This document shows, piece after piece, positions 16,177 through 25,040 of a stretch of DNA of 50,195 nucleotides (positions within the stretch are counted from its first letter, which is position 1; each line of letters starts with the position of its first letter). Source of the DNA: Acidisoma silvae (lineage in GTDB: Bacteria; Pseudomonadota; Alphaproteobacteria; Acetobacterales; Acetobacteraceae); the NCBI RefSeq assembly GCF_020618775.1, contig NZ_JAESVB010000021.1:1-50195 (forward strand), read 5' to 3'. The notes under the pieces were generated by a model. That model worked only from the letters and a program-made list of their open reading frames with translations. It made no database searches and was not told the origin of the DNA. Position numbers and translations under genes: made by a program.

Positions 16177-17198
16177 ATGCATCCTTGATTTCATTCGTTC
16201 TCCGACGAGTTCTGACCGTTTTGCCGGTGCTGGTCGGCGCAACGGTCTTCACCTTCGTCGTCATGCGGCTATTGCCCGCCGACCCTGCGGCCTTTCTGGC
16301 CTCGGGGCCCGGGATGGGCGCCGCCGATATCGCGGCGCTGCGCGCCAAGCTTGGGCTGGACCGCAGCCTGCCGGTGCAGTTCGGCCTGTATGCCTGGCAG
16401 TTGCTGCACGGCGATTTCGGGCATTCTTTCGTCACCGGCAATCCGGTGGCGCTGGACCTGCTGCAAAGGCTACCCGCGTCGCTGGAGCTTGCCTGCGGCG
16501 GCCTGCTGATCGCGGCGGTGATCGGCATGCCGCTAGGCATTGCGGCGGCACTTCGGCCCGGTAGTCTGTTCGATACAGCCTGCCGCGCCCTCGCGGTACT
16601 GGGCGGCGCGCTGCCCGGCTTCGTCATCGGCGTTTTCCTTATCTATCTCTGCTATTTCAAGCTGAGCTGGGCGCCGGAACCCACCGGGCAGATTGATGCC
16701 GCCTTGTCCGCCCCGCGCATTGTCACCGGCTTCCTGGTGATCGACAGCCTGCTCGCTGGCAACATGACGGCCTTCGCCTCGGCTCTCGGCCGGATGGTCC
16801 TGCCCAGCCTGACCATGGCGCTGTTCGCGCTTGCCCCCGTAATGCGAATGACCCGCGCCGCCATGGTAACGGCCTTGGCGAGCGATTATATCCGCTCGTC
16901 TCGTGCGCTCGGCCTGCCAAACCGGCTTGTACTGCGCTACGCGCTCGAAAACGCGGGCGCGCCGCTGATCACGATGTTCGGGCTCATCTTCTCCTACATG
17001 CTGGGCGCCAATGTCGTGGTAGAGAAAGTTTTCGCCTGGCCCGGAATCGGCGCCTATGCGCTGGATGGATTGCAGGCCGCAGACTACTCCGCCGTCCAAG
17101 GCTTCATCCTGGTCGTGGCCGCCGTCTTCGCGGCCGTCAATTTGCTCGTCGATCTGCTCTGCGGATGGGCTGACCCGCGCATCCCCCGTGCCGCATGA
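16173..17198 (+). CDS. ABC importer permease, DppB type
   Basis: A 341-residue inner-membrane permease. The start at 16173 is chosen because it overlaps the binding-protein stop as ATGA and gives the usual beginning (ISFVLRRVLTVLPVLVGATV); longer in-frame starts would overlap the upstream gene by about 100 bp. It has six hydrophobic helices and the DppB signature from YIRSSRALGLPNRLVLRYAL to ALDGLQAADYSAVQGFILV near the C-terminus. Pairs with the DppC-type protein encoded next to form the membrane channel. Confidence 0.9.
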   Translation: MNASLISFVLRRVLTVLPVLVGATVFTFVVMRLLPADPAAFLASGPGMGAADIAALRAKLGLDRSLPVQFGLYAWQLLHGDFGHSFVTGNPVALDLLQRLPASLELACGGLLIAAVIGMPLGIAAALRPGSLFDTACRALAVLGGALPGFVIGVFLIYLCYFKLSWAPEPTGQIDAALSAPRIVTGFLVIDSLLAGNMTAFASALGRMVLPSLTMALFALAPVMRMTRAAMVTALASDYIRSSRALGLPNRLVLRYALENAGAPLITMFGLIFSYMLGANVVVEKVFAWPGIGAYALDGLQAADYSAVQGFILVVAAVFAAVNLLVDLLCGWADPRIPRAA

Positions 17199-17995
17199 AA
17201 TACGGATCTTCCGCGCTTCTGCTGGCGCTCTTCCTCGCGCTGGCAATCGCTGGCCCCGCGGTCGCCCCCTATAATCCCCTTGCTTATGCGCTAGCGGACC
17301 GTTTGCAGCCGCCGTCCCTGCATCACTGGTTCGGCACCGATGCGCTCGGCCGAGACGTGTTCAGTCGCACGCTTGCCGCCGCACGAACCGATCTTCCGGC
17401 GGCGGCGGCCGCCGTCATCCTCTCGTCGCTGATTGGCGTTTCGGTGGGCGCCGCCTGCGGCTATCTCGGCGGCGCGATCGACCGTTGGGTCGGCCGCGTG
17501 GTGGATGTCATGATGGCCTTCCCGCTCTTCGTGGTGGCGGTGGCACTCGTCGCCGCCCTGGGCAATAGCCTTACGAATGTGGTCCTGGCCACGGCGGTGA
17601 TCAATCTGCCCTTCTATATCCGGCTGGTGCGCGCCGAGATCGCGGCACGGCGACAGCTGGGCTATGTGATGGCGGCGCGGCTGGCCGGGTGCGGGCATGG
17701 TTATATCATCGGCCGGGTACTGATCCCCAATATCGCCCCCATTATCGCCGTGCAGATTTCGCTCAACCTAGGCTGGGCGGTGCTGAATACCTCGGGGCTT
17801 TCCTTCATCGGCCTGGGCGTGCGGCCGCCGACGCCAGAATGGGGGGCGCTTGTTTCCGACGGCGCACAATATCTGCTGACCGGCCAATGGTGGGTCGCCC
17901 TCGGCCCCAGCCTCGTCCTCGTCCTCGCGGTTTTCGCCTTCACCCTGATCGGCGATACCGCGCATGACCTTTTCAGCCCGCGATCGGCCCGCTGA
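17195..17995 (+). CDS. ABC importer permease, DppC type
   Basis: A 266-residue inner-membrane permease that starts by ATGA overlap with the DppB-type gene. It shows LHHWFGTDALGRDVFSRTL after the first helix, a hallmark of DppC/OppC proteins, and the EAA-type loop around YVMAARLAGCGHGYIIGRVL followed by the conserved GLSFIGLGVRPPTPEWG. It forms the second half of the transmembrane channel of the operon A importer. The stop overlaps the start of the first ATPase gene by one base. Confidence 0.9.
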   Translation: MKYGSSALLLALFLALAIAGPAVAPYNPLAYALADRLQPPSLHHWFGTDALGRDVFSRTLAAARTDLPAAAAAVILSSLIGVSVGAACGYLGGAIDRWVGRVVDVMMAFPLFVVAVALVAALGNSLTNVVLATAVINLPFYIRLVRAEIAARRQLGYVMAARLAGCGHGYIIGRVLIPNIAPIIAVQISLNLGWAVLNTSGLSFIGLGVRPPTPEWGALVSDGAQYLLTGQWWVALGPSLVLVLAVFAFTLIGDTAHDLFSPRSAR

Positions 17996-18975
17996 TGCCT
18001 GTCCTTGCCCCGCTGCTGACCGTCCGGCGGCTGTCGCTCGCCTTCGCCCTGCCGCAGGGCGGACGCGCCTCCGTGCTGGACGGGCTGTCCCTGGATATCG
18101 CGCCGCAGGAGGCACTCGCCCTCGTTGGTGAATCCGGCTCCGGTAAATCCGTTTTCGCGCTTGCGCTGCTGCGCCTGCTCGACCGCCATGCGGAGATCAC
18201 GGATGGCGAAATCCGGATCGAGGGCGAGGATCTGCTGCATGCGAGCGACAAGCGCATGCAGGATCTGCGCGGAAAGACGCTCGCCATCATCTTTCAGAAC
18301 CCCGCCTCCTCGCTCAACCCCATCCGGCGCATCGGGCGGCAGATCGCCGATGTGCTGCTTGCCCATGGGGAGAGATCGGCCGATGCGGCAAGGCGCCGCG
18401 CGGTGCAGATGTTGGCGCGTGTGGGCATCCAGGATGCCGCGCGGCGGGCGAACGCCTATCCGTTCGAGCTGTCCGGCGGCATGAAGCAGCGTGTCATGAT
18501 CGCGCTGGCGCTCGCGGCCAGCCCACGTCTCCTCATCGCGGATGAAGCGACAACCGGCCTGGATGTAACGACCCAGGCCATGGTGATGGACCTGATCCAC
18601 GAACAGGCCCGAGCAAATAATATGGCAACGCTGTTGATCACTCATGACCTGGCCCTCGCCGCCGAACGCTGTGACCGTATCGCGGTGATCCATGCGGGGC
18701 AGCTGGTGGAAAGCGCGCCGGCCGCGCGCCTGCTTACCGCAGCCCGGCATCCCTATACGCGCGCCCTGCTGACCGCGACGCCGCATGCCGGGTCAACCCT
18801 CGCGAACCTTCGCGCCATCCCGGGTCAGGCACCTGACACGGCAGCTGCCGATTTGCCCGCTTGCCGCTACTACGCCCGCTGCGACCGTCGTACTGAACTC
18901 TGCAAGAGCCTGCCACCTATGCAAACCGCCAGCTCAAACGGCGCGCATGTCGTCGCCTGCCACCACCCGCTATGA
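17995..18975 (+). CDS. ABC importer ATPase, DppD type
   Basis: A 326-residue cytosolic ATPase. Walker A is GESGSGKS (about residues 42-49), the signature is LSGGMKQRVMIALAL, and Walker B with its partner is LLIADEATTGLDVTTQ. The C-terminal oligopeptide-type extension is present, with a cysteine-rich segment (CRYYARCDRRTELC) as in iron-sulfur-containing DppD/OppD proteins. Forms a heterodimer with the next gene product to drive import. Confidence 0.9.
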   Translation: MPVLAPLLTVRRLSLAFALPQGGRASVLDGLSLDIAPQEALALVGESGSGKSVFALALLRLLDRHAEITDGEIRIEGEDLLHASDKRMQDLRGKTLAIIFQNPASSLNPIRRIGRQIADVLLAHGERSADAARRRAVQMLARVGIQDAARRANAYPFELSGGMKQRVMIALALAASPRLLIADEATTGLDVTTQAMVMDLIHEQARANNMATLLITHDLALAAERCDRIAVIHAGQLVESAPAARLLTAARHPYTRALLTATPHAGSTLANLRAIPGQAPDTAAADLPACRYYARCDRRTELCKSLPPMQTASSNGAHVVACHHPL

Positions 18976-19802
18976 CTGTGCTATTCCAGGCGCGCGGGCT
19001 GCGCAAAGCCTTCGGCAATGGCGAACATCGCCGTTATGCCGTGGACGGCGTGGATATCACCGTCGCTGAAGGTGAGGCTTTGGCCCTGGCCGGGGAAAGC
19101 GGCTCCGGCAAATCGACCATCGGGCTGATCATGGCTCGGCTGCTTGACCACGATGAAGGCGAAATACTCTTCGATGGGCAGGAGATTGGCAAATGCTCCG
19201 CCCGCAGGGCCGCACAACAGCCGTGGCGCGCTCAGATTCAGATGGTATTTCAGGACGCCGGCGGTGCCTTCGATCCACGATTGAGCATCAGCGACAGCGT
19301 CGCGCTGCCTCTGCGCCGCCTCTCACATTCGCGGGGCAATGCACTGACCCACGCCGTGGAAGATGCGCTGGACCGAGCCGGGCTGGCCGGTCATCTTTTT
19401 CGTCGAAAGCCACATGAACTCTCCGGCGGGCAACTCGCCCGCGCCGGCATTGCCCGCGCCATTGCCCTGCGGCCACGTTTGCTGATCCTCGACGAGCCGA
19501 CAGCGGCCCTAGACGTCTCGGTCCAAGCTGGAATTCTTCACCTGCTCAACGAGCTTCGGCGTGACCTCAACATGGCAATGGTCTTTGTTTCGCATGATCT
19601 GAATGTACTCCGTGTTCTGTGTAGCCGAGTAATGGTCATGGAACATGGAAACATCGTTGAAGAGGGTCCTGTCGGCCGCGTTTTCGCATCGCCCGCACAC
19701 CCGTTCACAACGCGCCTACTAGCGGCACTTCCGAAATGGCCACGCTCAGAAGGACTGCCGCATCAACTTCCAGGCTCTGCGTTGATCATTCACTCACAGT
19801 AG
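18972..19802 (+). CDS. ABC importer ATPase, DppF type
   Basis: A 276-residue cytosolic ATPase, partner of the DppD-type protein. Walker A is GESGSGKST, the signature is LSGGQLARAGIARAI and Walker B is LLILDEPTAALDVSVQ. It begins with the usual FQARGLRKAF segment. Compared with most DppF proteins the C-terminal extension is short, ending soon after HPFTTRLLAALPKWP. It is the last gene of operon A; the following 273 bp separate it from a convergent minus-strand operon. Confidence 0.9.
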   Translation: MTVLFQARGLRKAFGNGEHRRYAVDGVDITVAEGEALALAGESGSGKSTIGLIMARLLDHDEGEILFDGQEIGKCSARRAAQQPWRAQIQMVFQDAGGAFDPRLSISDSVALPLRRLSHSRGNALTHAVEDALDRAGLAGHLFRRKPHELSGGQLARAGIARAIALRPRLLILDEPTAALDVSVQAGILHLLNELRRDLNMAMVFVSHDLNVLRVLCSRVMVMEHGNIVEEGPVGRVFASPAHPFTTRLLAALPKWPRSEGLPHQLPGSALIIHSQ

Positions 19803-20075
19803 ACGTGATGATACTGAAGACATTGCATCACGATTTTGGAAAGCTTTGCGGCGATCGCACTGCCCAAGCAGCCTATAGCCAACAAACAGCGCAAAACGCT
19901 TAAAGCGTTCAGAAAGAACGTGATTTGCGTGCCGCGCCCCGCTGTTGACTAAGCTGCTGCCCCTGAGACCGGTTTGTTCAATCACCCCAACTTATTTGGG
20001 CGCTGATACTCCGCGTTGGCGCTCACGAATTGAGGAAGAGCTTTTTTACAAAATATCAAAAACCAGACTACTAAA
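19803..20075. other. Convergent spacer with a small inverted repeat
   Basis: Between the ends of operons A and B. AACGCTT-A-AAGCGTT (19895-19909) is a perfect 7-bp inverted repeat, but no T-run follows on either strand, so termination is uncertain. A 63-codon minus-strand frame overlapping it is not supported by any similarity. The rightmost 60 bp are AT-rich. Confidence 0.35.
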
Positions 20076-20600
20076 TTAAGATTGGTCAGTTGTTGGCTCT
20101 TTCAAAAATTCGTAACGGAAGTCGCAATGGCTGGCGCCCTCCATGATCGTCTGCGTGCGTGTCAGCTTCAGGCGCGGATCGTAACCGATGCAAAATGCGG
20201 CGTCCCGATTGCAGGACAGAAGATGGCCAATCTCTCCAAGGCCCATGGCGCGGTAGCTTTCCGCGTAGCGGCAGCGCTGAACATTGAAATGCAGCGCGGC
20301 TTCGGTCTCGGCAATCACCTCAATGCGGAGCGCATCTTCCCGCGTCCAGAGTTCGAGCAGTTCACGGAAGGTTTGCAAGCTGGTGCCTCCAGGCGTTTTG
20401 GCCGCAAACCCTTGTCCGGCTTCTATCGCTGCCTGCCTTATGGCGCGGTCCAGAATATCCTGGGCGCGTGCCTCACCAATTTCGTCGCACATGGTGCGGT
20501 AAATCGGCGCGATAATCTCAGCCTCTATTTTCCGGCGCTGCAGGATACCCATCTCCCCGGCACCCGTGTCGGCAGCCTTGTCATCACCAATTCGGTCCAT
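20076..20600 (-). CDS. L-2-amino-thiazoline-4-carboxylic acid hydrolase family protein
   Basis: A 174-residue cytosolic protein. The family's conserved C-terminal half is clear: CRYAESYRAMG, then LLSCNRDAAFCIGYDPRLKL and TRTQTIMEGASHCDFRY. Characterised ATC hydrolase opens 2-amino-thiazoline-4-carboxylate to carbamoyl-cysteine on the way to L-cysteine, but many homologues have unknown substrates. The start has an excellent AGGAGG site six bases upstream. It is the last gene of operon B, just after an LLM monooxygenase and a Liv-type importer, so it may open a sulfur- or nitrogen-containing ring after oxidation. Confidence 0.85.
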   Translation of the reverse strand: MDRIGDDKAADTGAGEMGILQRRKIEAEIIAPIYRTMCDEIGEARAQDILDRAIRQAAIEAGQGFAAKTPGGTSLQTFRELLELWTREDALRIEVIAETEAALHFNVQRCRYAESYRAMGLGEIGHLLSCNRDAAFCIGYDPRLKLTRTQTIMEGASHCDFRYEFLKEPTTDQS

Positions 20601-20627
20601 CGCGGCCTCCTGTAGAAAGGACTAAGG

Positions 20628-21647
20628 CTAAACCCAACCGAGCGCGGGCGCGACTTCGCGCCGGATGAGTTCCAGCGAACGCAGAAGCATCTCATGCGGC
20701 GGATCGGCTGAGTGAGCTTGCACCGCCACATGCGTCGCGACGGCCACGACCGGGTCGGCGCCCAGGGACCGGATGACATCGTCGGGTGTGCCGATATGCA
20801 TGTCATAGGCCGCGACGATGGATTCCAGAGATCCTTCCGGCACAGCATTGCCGATGGAGCGTTGAAAGGCCATGGCACGGGACAGGCCCAATTCGGCTAT
20901 CGCCCAGGCGTCGGGCCGCCGGTCCGTGACGAAAACCGAGCGTGAGGCGAGCACGCGGGGCGCAATGCCAGCCGAAAGAGCCTTATGATAGGCATCCACG
21001 ATCGGCTGCTGAATGTCCCATAGCCGCGCCGCCTGCTGGCCCGGCGGACGCGGCTGCGTGCGAGACAGCATCAACCCATCCCCTGCCTTCCCGGCTCTCA
21101 CTCCCCCACCCTCGCTGAAGGTCGCCTGCCAGACCCGCCGCGCAAGATCGGGGGTGGTAGGATAGAGCACGTTCTCCCCGGGGCCCAGCCCCCTTCCCGC
21201 CCAGGCGTCCAGCACCACACGCAGATAGCGCGTGAAGATGTCGTTCCGTCTTTCGCTATCTTGGCCGAAGGCCGCGAAGGAAGATGGCGTGCCGCCGGAA
21301 CCGAAACCCACTTCCAGCCGCCCGCCGGACAATAGATCGAGCACGGCGGTATCCTCCGCCACGCGCACGGGATGTTCCATCGGCAGGGTGATGACGCCAG
21401 TGCCGAGACGGATGCGCTCGGTTCGCGCCGCGACCTGCGCCAAGAACACCAGCGGCGCAGGCAGCCCACCCTCGTCGGGGTGGAAATGATGCTGCGCGAC
21501 CCAGGCAATATCAAAGCCGAGCCGCTCGGCTGCTACAATCTGCGCGGTCGCCAGTCCATACCGTTGCAAGGGAGGCACATCGTCCAACAGCCGCGTGAAG
21601 AAGCACAGGCTTTTTCGGCGGTCGCCCTGCGTGCTTTCAATTTTCAT
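20628..21647 (-). CDS. LLM-class flavin-dependent oxidoreductase (luciferase-like, short form)
   Basis: A 339-residue luciferase-like protein, shorter than the NtaA type and nearer to bacterial luciferase and LLM oxidoreductases of the FMN or F420 kind. Conserved segments are GFDIAWVAQHHFHPDEGG, RLGTGVITLPMEHPVRVAEDTAVLDLLSGGRLEVGFGSG, and a C-terminal GTPDDVIRSLGAD. It overlaps the LivF stop by ATGA and is followed 27 bp later by the ATC hydrolase homologue. In operon B it is the only redox enzyme and presumably oxygenates the imported substrate. Confidence 0.88.
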   Translation of the reverse strand: MKIESTQGDRRKSLCFFTRLLDDVPPLQRYGLATAQIVAAERLGFDIAWVAQHHFHPDEGGLPAPLVFLAQVAARTERIRLGTGVITLPMEHPVRVAEDTAVLDLLSGGRLEVGFGSGGTPSSFAAFGQDSERRNDIFTRYLRVVLDAWAGRGLGPGENVLYPTTPDLARRVWQATFSEGGGVRAGKAGDGLMLSRTQPRPPGQQAARLWDIQQPIVDAYHKALSAGIAPRVLASRSVFVTDRRPDAWAIAELGLSRAMAFQRSIGNAVPEGSLESIVAAYDMHIGTPDDVIRSLGADPVVAVATHVAVQAHSADPPHEMLLRSLELIRREVAPALGWV

Positions 21648-22369
21648 GCGGCAGTCTCCGTCCGGCCCAGATAGGCATCCTGAATGCGAGGGTCGGCGGC
21701 CATCGCCGCCCCTGTCGCCTGCAATACGATGCGCCCACTCTGCAAGACATAGGCATGATGCGCGATGCGCAGCGCCAGGCTCGCATTCTGCTCCACCATC
21801 AGCACGGCCACGCCTTCGGCATTGATCGTCTGGATCAGGGACAGAACCTGATCCACGAAAAGCGGTGACAGACCCATGGTCGGCTCGTCCATACAGATGA
21901 GCTTCGGCCTTGACATCAGCGCACGACCCATGGCGACCATCTGTTGCTCTCCGCCAGAGAGCACCCCTGCCCTTTGCCTGAGCCGCTGGGACAGACGCGG
22001 AAACAAGGTAAGGATGCGATCGAGATCCTCGGCGATGGCTTGCGTATCCTGCCGCGAATAGGCGCCAAGGAGTAGATTCTCCCGTACGGTCAGGCCCTGG
22101 AACAAGCGCCGGGATTCCGGCACCGAAGCGATGCCGCGCCGGATAATGGCGGCCGTTGGCCGGCCTGTAATGTCCGCCCCGTCAAACATCACCCGACCCT
22201 GGCGCGGCTTTACGATGCCAAGAACAGTCTTCATCAGCGTAGATTTTCCGCTAGCATTCCCGCCGAGCAGCGAGACGATCTGCCTCGGACGCACCTCCAG
22301 TGTCACATCGTGATGCACCTGCACCGGCCCATAAAAGGTGCGGATGGATTGTATGGACAGCAGGTTCAC
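21644..22369 (-). CDS. livF: Branched-chain-type ABC importer ATPase LivF
   Basis: A 241-residue cytosolic ATPase. Walker A is GGNASGKST, the signature is LSGGEQQMVAMGRAL, and Walker B is LICMDEPTMGLSP. The HEADER-like short length and PTMGLSP motif place it in the LivF rather than LivG group. It overlaps both neighbours by 4 bp (ATGA) in operon B. Despite the Liv name, these importers also carry urea, amides, aromatic acids and other compounds; the linked LLM and ATC-hydrolase genes argue against branched-chain amino acids here. Confidence 0.92.
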   Translation of the reverse strand: MNLLSIQSIRTFYGPVQVHHDVTLEVRPRQIVSLLGGNASGKSTLMKTVLGIVKPRQGRVMFDGADITGRPTAAIIRRGIASVPESRRLFQGLTVRENLLLGAYSRQDTQAIAEDLDRILTLFPRLSQRLRQRAGVLSGGEQQMVAMGRALMSRPKLICMDEPTMGLSPLFVDQVLSLIQTINAEGVAVLMVEQNASLALRIAHHAYVLQSGRIVLQATGAAMAADPRIQDAYLGRTETAA

Positions 22370-23211
22370 AGCGTCACCTCCGGCACCTGAGTGAACTCGC
22401 CCTTGGCCGCCGCACTGTCGCCCAGATAAGCGCGGATCACCGCCGGGTCACGCCTTACCTCAGCCGCTGTTCCGGCCGCGATGACGGCGCCGTCATCCAT
22501 GACTATGACACGGTCGCAGAGTTGCATGACAAGATCGAGCTTATGCTCAATCAACAGCATGGTCTGCCCTTGAGTTTTAAGGTCCAGAAGCAAGTGTTGC
22601 AGTTCCAGAGTTTCGCTCTCGTTCATGCCGGCAGCGGGTTCGTCCAGCAGCAGCAGGCGTGGCCGAGCGGCCAGCGCGCGTGCGATCTCGACACGACGGC
22701 GATTGGCGTAAGAGAGGCTATGCGCCGGATGGTTGGCGCGAGGCGCCAGTCTTTCGCCGAAGCGGTGCAGCAGTGTCTGGGCCTCCGCTTGCAGCGCCGC
22801 CTCCTCCGCCCGCACGGCGGGCGGCTGGAGAAGTGCGCGTAGGAGTTCACCCAAGGGGCCGAGTAGCGACCAGTTGGGCCGCGCATAGCGCAGCCGTGCG
22901 CTGGCACCGATGAGCACATTGTCGAGCACGGAGAGATTGGCGAAAACGCGGCCATGCTGGAAGGTACGCGCCAGCCCTTGGCCGATCAGCCTTTCCGGCG
23001 CCCACCCGGTAATCTCCCGCCCGGCGAATGCCACGCGACCGCTATCTGGCCGTTCATGGCCGCTCAGCAGGTTGAAGAGTGTGGTCTTACCGGCACCGTT
23101 TGGGCCGATGACGCCGACGGTCTCACCCTCCGCTAGGGTGAAGCTCACGTCTCTCACCGCCTGAATGCCGCCGAAACTGCGTGACAGAGTCTCGACCGAA
23201 AGCAGGGTCAT
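22366..23211 (-). CDS. livG: Branched-chain-type ABC importer ATPase LivG
   Basis: A 281-residue cytosolic ATPase, partner of LivF. Walker A is GPNGAGKTT, followed by FNLLSGHERPDSG; the signature region is the LivG-style LSYANRRRVEIARAL rather than LSGGQ, and Walker B is LLLLDEPAAGMNESE. The segment LARTFQHGRVFANLSVLDNVLIG is diagnostic of LivG. Overlaps the fused permease gene upstream and LivF downstream by 4 bp each. Confidence 0.92.
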   Translation of the reverse strand: MTLLSVETLSRSFGGIQAVRDVSFTLAEGETVGVIGPNGAGKTTLFNLLSGHERPDSGRVAFAGREITGWAPERLIGQGLARTFQHGRVFANLSVLDNVLIGASARLRYARPNWSLLGPLGELLRALLQPPAVRAEEAALQAEAQTLLHRFGERLAPRANHPAHSLSYANRRRVEIARALAARPRLLLLDEPAAGMNESETLELQHLLLDLKTQGQTMLLIEHKLDLVMQLCDRVIVMDDGAVIAAGTAAEVRRDPAVIRAYLGDSAAAKGEFTQVPEVTL

Positions 23212-25040
23212 GCGGTTCCCAGCAGGCCCTGCGGCCGGAAGCGGATGAGCAGGATGAGGGCCAGGCCATAGACCAGCTCGCGATACTGCGCGACCTCGCG
23301 GAATAGTTCCGGCAGCGCCACCAGCAGCACGGCCCCGAGGAGCGCGCCCGCGATATTCCCAAGCCCGCCAAGGATGACGATGGTGAGCACAAGAATGGAG
23401 AGGTCGAGGCCGAAGGTATTGCTGTCGATATAGGAGAACAGATGCGCGCTGATGGCGCCCGCCAGCCCGGCACCGAAGCCGCCGAATAGAAAGGCGATCA
23501 TCTTGTAGCGGCTGGGCGACAGGCCGAAGGATTTCGCCGCGATCGCGTCATCCCGCACGGCGCGGAGCGAACGGCCGAGATGGGAGCGCAGCAGCCGCGC
23601 CTGCAGGAGCGCCATGACGATCACCAGGCCCAGGCAGATGTAATAGGTTGACCGTGCATCGCTAAGGTCGATCGGCCCGATCGCCAGCGGCGGAATACCC
23701 GAAAGGCCCATGCTGCCGCCGGTCAGCCCCGTCCAGTTGAGGATGACGAGCGCCACGATCTCGGCGATCGCCATGGAGGCGATGGAAACGTAATGGCCGG
23801 ACATGCGGAAGGCAGGATAGATCAACACAGTGCCCAGGGCAGCGGCCACCACGCCGCCCAAGGGAATGGTGAGCGCAACCGGCCAGCCGAGATTGGCCGC
23901 GAAAAGGGCGGAGGCATAGCCGCCGATCGCGAGTAGGGCAGCATGGCCGAGCGAGACCTGCCCCACCGTGCCGGCCACCAGGGTCAGGCTCATGGCGGCC
24001 AAGCCGTAAATCAGCGCGTTGATGCCGATCTGCGTGACATACGGCTGGCCCGCGAGCGGCAGTACGAGAACCACGAGCAGAATGGCGGCCTGAACCGGAC
24101 GCGGCAGGCGCAGCGGGCGGCTCCAGGCGATGAAAGTGCCGGTCAGCGGCTCGGGCGCGCGGCCGGCGCGCTGGAACATCCCCTGCGGCCGGAAGACCAG
24201 AACCAGCAGAAGAATGACGAAGGCGAAGAGGTCGCGGTAGCTCGCGCCGAAAATACCGATGCCGTAGCTTTCAGTCAGCCCCAGCACGAGACCGCCGATA
24301 ATCGCGCCCGGCAGGCTGCCCAAGCCCCCCACCATGGCCGCGACGATACCCTTCAGCGTGGCGTTGAATGACATGCTCGGGTCGATATTGTTGTAGTACA
24401 TGCCGATCAGCAGACCGCCGACGCCACCAAGGGATGAGGCCAGGGCGAAGACCAGCATGTTCATGCGGTCGGTGAAAATACCCACCTGCCGCGCGGCCTC
24501 GCTGTCCTGCGCCGTTGCGCGAATGGCCCAGCCGATACGGCTGCGGCTGAGAAACAGCCACAGTGCCAGGCCGCTTGCGCTGCCCACGCCCGCGATCAGC
24601 AGGTCAAGCGTGCCGATGGTCGCGCCCGGCGCGATTGTAAAGCGCCGATCCGGCAATCCACTGGGCAAGGCACGCGGATCGGGTGAGAAGATGATCTGCA
24701 AAAGCTGGTCGATGATCAGGCCGATGCCGATCGTCACCAGCAGGGCCGCGATGCGCGACCGCCCTTGCAAAGGCCGCGTGCCGAACCGCTCGATCACGAT
24801 GCCGAGCAGTGCCGAGGCCAAAATCACCACGAGGATCGTGACCGGCAGCGGCAGCTTCAGATAGGCGGCGCAAACCCAGCCGATATAGGCGCCGAAGGAG
24901 AAGACCGACCCGACCGCAAAATTGATGAGGTCGGCGACGCCGAAGATGAGCGCCAGACCCACGGCCAGCAGGGCGTAGATATTCCCGATGACCAGCCCGT
25001 TGACGGTATAGTCGATCCAGGGCGTGAGGGCGGACAGCAT
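23208..25040 (-). CDS. Fused LivH-LivM permease of a branched-chain-type ABC importer
   Basis: A 610-residue inner-membrane protein joining two permeases. Residues about 1-290 are LivH-like (DYTVNGLVIGNIYALLAVGLAL and GSVFSFGAYIG near the N-terminus, GGLGSLPGAIIGGLVLGL near 245). Residues about 315-610 are LivM-like (GQVSLGHAALLAIGGYASAL, LRAVRDDAIAAKSFGLS and GGLGNIAGALLGAVLL). A short cytosolic linker with RAGRAPEPLTG joins them. One polypeptide therefore supplies the whole channel. The start overlaps the binding-protein stop by one base. Confidence 0.92.
   Translation of the reverse strand: MLSALTPWIDYTVNGLVIGNIYALLAVGLALIFGVADLINFAVGSVFSFGAYIGWVCAAYLKLPLPVTILVVILASALLGIVIERFGTRPLQGRSRIAALLVTIGIGLIIDQLLQIIFSPDPRALPSGLPDRRFTIAPGATIGTLDLLIAGVGSASGLALWLFLSRSRIGWAIRATAQDSEAARQVGIFTDRMNMLVFALASSLGGVGGLLIGMYYNNIDPSMSFNATLKGIVAAMVGGLGSLPGAIIGGLVLGLTESYGIGIFGASYRDLFAFVILLLVLVFRPQGMFQRAGRAPEPLTGTFIAWSRPLRLPRPVQAAILLVVLVLPLAGQPYVTQIGINALIYGLAAMSLTLVAGTVGQVSLGHAALLAIGGYASALFAANLGWPVALTIPLGGVVAAALGTVLIYPAFRMSGHYVSIASMAIAEIVALVILNWTGLTGGSMGLSGIPPLAIGPIDLSDARSTYYICLGLVIVMALLQARLLRSHLGRSLRAVRDDAIAAKSFGLSPSRYKMIAFLFGGFGAGLAGAISAHLFSYIDSNTFGLDLSILVLTIVILGGLGNIAGALLGAVLLVALPELFREVAQYRELVYGLALILLIRFRPQGLLGTA

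Noticed and set aside
19794-19985. 63-codon minus-strand frame between operons A and B
   Set aside because: It overlaps the end of the DppF-type gene, contains an inverted repeat and resembles no recognised protein.
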